Source: Aureimonas populi (GTDB lineage Bacteria; Pseudomonadota; Alphaproteobacteria; Rhizobiales; Rhizobiaceae). Taken from it: a stretch of DNA of 64,000 nt. The notes beneath the pieces are model-generated. The model saw only the letters and a list, made by a program, of their open reading frames with translations, was not told where the DNA came from and made no database searches. The stretch lies in NCBI RefSeq assembly GCF_017815515.1, contig NZ_CP072611.1:2976001-3040000 (forward strand), written 5' to 3'. Below are positions 61,721 through 64,000 of the stretch, in pieces. A program made the translations under genes and the position numbers. Each line of letters begins with the position of its first letter. Within the stretch, counting starts at the first letter, position 1.

Positions 61721-62137
61721 TTATTCGTCGCGATAGACTTTTTCGCGCCGCTCGTGGCGCTCCTGCGCTTCGAGCGAGAGGGTCGCGATGGGCCTTGCGT
61801 CTAGGCGCTTGAGGCTGATCGGCTCTCCGGTCTCCTCGCAATAGCCGTAGGTTCCCTCCTCGATCCGTTCCAGCGCCGCGTCGATCTTGGAGATCAGCTT
61901 GCGCTGGCGGTCGCGGGCGCGCAGCTCGATGGAGCGATCGGTCTCCGAAGAGGCGCGGTCGGCAGCATCGGCAAGATTGGAATTCTCGCGCGCCAGGGTT
62001 TCCAGCGTCTCGCGCGCCTCGCGCAGGATATCGGCTTTCCAGGCAAGCAGCTTGCGGCGGAAATACTCCCGCTGGCGGTCGTTCATGAACGCGCCTTCAT
62101 CGGAGAGAGGGTCGCCGAACGGCAAGGTTTCGCTCAT
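61721..62137 (-). CDS. dksA: RNA polymerase-binding factor DksA, one-cysteine form
   Basis: 138 residues. The coiled-coil tip has the needed D57xxD60xA62 pattern. The zinc-finger region has only C100 (GTYGYCEETGEP) and no cysteine in the second half (LKRLDARPIA), so it cannot bind zinc like E. coli DksA. It acts in the RNA polymerase secondary channel with ppGpp. GGAGGATGAG precedes the ATG. Confidence 0.93.
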   Translation of the reverse strand: MSETLPFGDPLSDEGAFMNDRQREYFRRKLLAWKADILREARETLETLARENSNLADAADRASSETDRSIELRARDRQRKLISKIDAALERIEEGTYGYCEETGEPISLKRLDARPIATLSLEAQERHERREKVYRDE

Positions 62138-62399
62138 CTCATCCTCCAAGCTGCAAGTGGCGGTGCTTATACCCACGGTTTCCATAGGGAACAAGGCGGT
62201 TGTGCCACCCCAGCCCCATGCACGCGCCTGTGCTAAACGACTAGGATTCAAGCCCTTTAGCGGCCGCTGCCTAAAAATCGACGATGACGCTTGCGTGAGC
62301 GTTGCCCTCTTGCATCGCCTGCCTCGCACCGTGGATGCGACCTTCGCTCGCTTCGCGGCCGGTTGCCGAAGGGCGCGAGTTCTGCCCTATTTGGTCTCC

Positions 62400-62948
62400 A
62401 TGTCGTTCCCCTGTCGCCTGCATCTCTTGCGTCACGCATCCGCCGCCTGGCCGCTGCCGGGCGGTGACGATTACGAGCGCAGCCTCGATGAGGCGGGCCG
62501 GCAGCAGGCCCGCGCGCTGGCCCGCATCCTTCGCGAACGGGGGATCGCCTATGACGCGGTGGTCTGCTCCGGCGCGGTCAGGGCCCGCCAGACGCTGGCG
62601 GCCCTGGACAAGGCATCCCTGCGAACCGAGCCCGTGTTCGACGATGCGCTCTATCACGGAGGGCCGCAGGCCTATCGCGAAGCGCTCGGGCGTGCAGGCG
62701 GTGGCACGATCCTGCTCCTCGGGCACAATCCGATGATCGAGCAGTTCGCCATAGACTTGGCGGCGCAGGGCGAAGCGGCCGCGTTGCAGGCGCTTCACGC
62801 GGGATTTGCAACCTGTGCGCTGGCCGTGCTGCGGGTCGATCTCAGCGGCGCCGGCTATCTCGAAGAGATGCTTGATCCGGAGGATGCCGGCGCCGGCTCC
62901 TGTCGCGAGGGGCGACGGCCCCCTATATCCGGCCTCCCGCCAGCTTGA
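62400..62948 (+). CDS. SixA-type histidine phosphatase
   Basis: 182 residues of the histidine phosphatase superfamily: LHLLRHASAAWPLPGGDDYERSLDEAGRQQARALA, VCSGAVRARQTLAAL and LLLGHNPMIEQFA supply the RHx, Arg and His residues. SixA removes phosphate from phosphohistidine proteins. It starts upstream of the YcjX gene with 16 bases between. Confidence 0.87.
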   Translation: MSFPCRLHLLRHASAAWPLPGGDDYERSLDEAGRQQARALARILRERGIAYDAVVCSGAVRARQTLAALDKASLRTEPVFDDALYHGGPQAYREALGRAGGGTILLLGHNPMIEQFAIDLAAQGEAAALQALHAGFATCALAVLRVDLSGAGYLEEMLDPEDAGAGSCREGRRPPISGLPPA

Positions 62949-62964
62949 GGACGCCGCCCGCCCC

Positions 62965-64000
62965 ATGACCTCCATTGCCGACGAAGCACGGATCGCCTTC
63001 GACAATCTTTCCGAGCGCGCCACCGGCCTCTTCCATCCGACGCTTCGGCTCGGCGTGGCCGGCCTCTCGCGCGCCGGCAAGACCGTCTTCATCACCGCGC
63101 TCGTCCACAATCTGCTGCATGGCGGCCGGCTGCCGCTCTTTGCCGCGCAGGCGGGCGGGCGGATCGGCCGGACCTATCTGGAGGAGCAGCCGGACGATGC
63201 CGTGCCCCGCTTCCAGTACGAGGAGCATGTGCGCGCGCTTCTGGAGGATCGGCTCTGGCCCGATTCCACCCGCGCGATCTCCGAGCTGCGGCTGACCATC
63301 GAATTCGAGTCTGCCTCCGGCTGGTCGCGCATGTTCTCGGCCGGCAAGCTCTCGCTCGACATCGTAGACTACCCCGGCGAATGGCTTCTCGACCTGCCGC
63401 TTCTGGAGAAGGACTTCGCCCGGTTCTCCAAGGAGGCCGTGGAGCGGGCCCGCCTGCCGGGCCGTGAGGCACTGGCCGGAGATTTCCTGGCCATCCTTGA
63501 CGGGATAGACCCGGCCGCCGAGGCCGACGAGGTCACGAGCGCCCGTCTCCATTCCGCCTTCGCCGAATATCTGCGCCGCTGCCGGGCGGATACCACGGCG
63601 CTCTCCACCCTGCCGCCCGGCCGCTTCCTCATGCCGGGCGATCTGGAGGGATCGCCCGCCCTCACTTTCGGCCCGCTGAATGTCGACCCGGCGGCCGCCC
63701 CCTATCCGAAGGGCAGCTTCGGCGCCGTTCATGCGCGCCGCTACGAAGCCTATAAGAGCGTGGTGGTGAAGCCCTTCTTCCGGGATCATTTCGCCCGGCT
63801 CGACCGGCAGATCCTCCTCGTCGACGTGATGCAGGCCATCAATGCCGGGCCTGCGGCGGTGCGCGACCTCGAAGCGGCTCTGGCCGATATCCTCGCCTGC
63901 TTCCGGCCGGGCCGCGCAAGCTGGCTGGGCTCCCTCCTCTCCCGGCGCATGGACCGCATCCTCGTGGCCGCGACCAAGGCGGATCATCTCCATCGCGAAA
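62965..64000 (+). CDS. YcjX family GTPase-like protein (3' end outside the window)
   Basis: The first 345 residues. Walker A in LGVAGLSRAGKTVFITALVHNLL, LSLDIVDYPGEWLLDLPLLEKDF, and ILVAATKADHLH, a TKAD motif of the nucleotide site. These are traits of the YcjX/DUF463 family, which in Gammaproteobacteria is encoded with YcjF and induced by envelope stress. The frame is open to the last base, so the gene continues. Confidence 0.88.
   Translation, partial: MTSIADEARIAFDNLSERATGLFHPTLRLGVAGLSRAGKTVFITALVHNLLHGGRLPLFAAQAGGRIGRTYLEEQPDDAVPRFQYEEHVRALLEDRLWPDSTRAISELRLTIEFESASGWSRMFSAGKLSLDIVDYPGEWLLDLPLLEKDFARFSKEAVERARLPGREALAGDFLAILDGIDPAAEADEVTSARLHSAFAEYLRRCRADTTALSTLPPGRFLMPGDLEGSPALTFGPLNVDPAAAPYPKGSFGAVHARRYEAYKSVVVKPFFRDHFARLDRQILLVDVMQAINAGPAAVRDLEAALADILACFRPGRASWLGSLLSRRMDRILVAATKADHLHRE

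Overview
The window reads as chromosomal DNA of a high-GC alphaproteobacterium of the order Hyphomicrobiales (Rhizobiales). The evidence is the rhizobial general amino-acid transporter set aapJQMP, the runs purC-purS-purQ ... purL-bolA-grxD and hom-glpX-recJ, a CckA hybrid kinase, the ATPase inhibitor subunit zeta, an NDUFS4-type complex I subunit, a Usg protein, a DksA with one zinc-finger cysteine, and GTTC-N7-GTTC-like SOS boxes in front of recA. I cannot fix the genus; an Aurantimonadaceae-like organism is a guess. Nearly all the DNA is dense housekeeping coding sequence. The accessory material is two different IS110-family insertion sequences and a poorly coding stretch beside the first.

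Layout. 1-9.6 kb: a serine beta-lactamase-fold hydrolase, an AI-2E family permease, the aapJQMP operon (reading leftward), a cystathionine beta-lyase and a PAP2 phosphatase whose 3' end overlaps the lyase. 9.7-12.9 kb: a small exported protein, about 530 bp without a convincing gene, IS110 copy 1, a lipoprotein and a DUF992 protein. 13.0-17.5 kb: tRNA-Arg, tRNA-Pro and tRNA-Glu, a complex I accessory subunit, a run of very small genes, a double cold-shock protein coupled to a DUF192 protein, glyoxalase I and an M15 peptidase lipoprotein. 17.6-24.9 kb (leftward): recJ, glpX, IS110 copy 2 (opposite strand), hom, an alanine/aspartate-type aminotransferase and a lipoprotein. 25.1-31.7 kb: phaC, map, radC, usg, a split XdhC pair with a MocA-like cytidylyltransferase, a flavin reductase and a DUF3140 protein.

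31.8-34.6 kb: a coupled three-gene unit of substrate-binding protein, P1-family self-cleaving peptidase and DUF2259 protein, with no transporter genes beside it. 34.7-46.3 kb: purB, a proline-rich membrane protein, a DNase-I-fold phosphohydrolase, cardiolipin synthase, a small hydrolase and the zeta subunit, then purC, purS, purQ, three small envelope genes, purL, bolA and grxD. 46.5-57.2 kb: a Bcr/CflA-type exporter, ttcA, rpsD, a Pmp3-like peptide, murI, trmJ, icd, a PRC-barrel protein, alaS and recA. 57.4-64 kb: cckA, a FliO-like membrane protein, dksA, a SixA-type phosphatase and the first part of a YcjX-type GTPase cut by the window end.

Mechanistically the window covers de novo purine synthesis (PurB, C, S, Q, L), the aspartate family and methionine metabolism (Hom, MetC), gluconeogenesis and the TCA cycle (GlpX, Icd), DNA repair (RecA, RecJ, RadC), translation (RpsD, AlaS, TtcA, TrmJ, Map, tRNAs) and Fe-S trafficking (BolA, GrxD). 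I found no CRISPR array, prophage, toxin-antitoxin pair or defence island. The features most worth checking are the two IS110 elements and their structured non-coding ends, the orphan binding-protein/P1-peptidase operon, the orphan XdhC-MocA maturation unit, the enlarged AapM, and a terminator-like hairpin immediately downstream of the predicted rpsD promoter.
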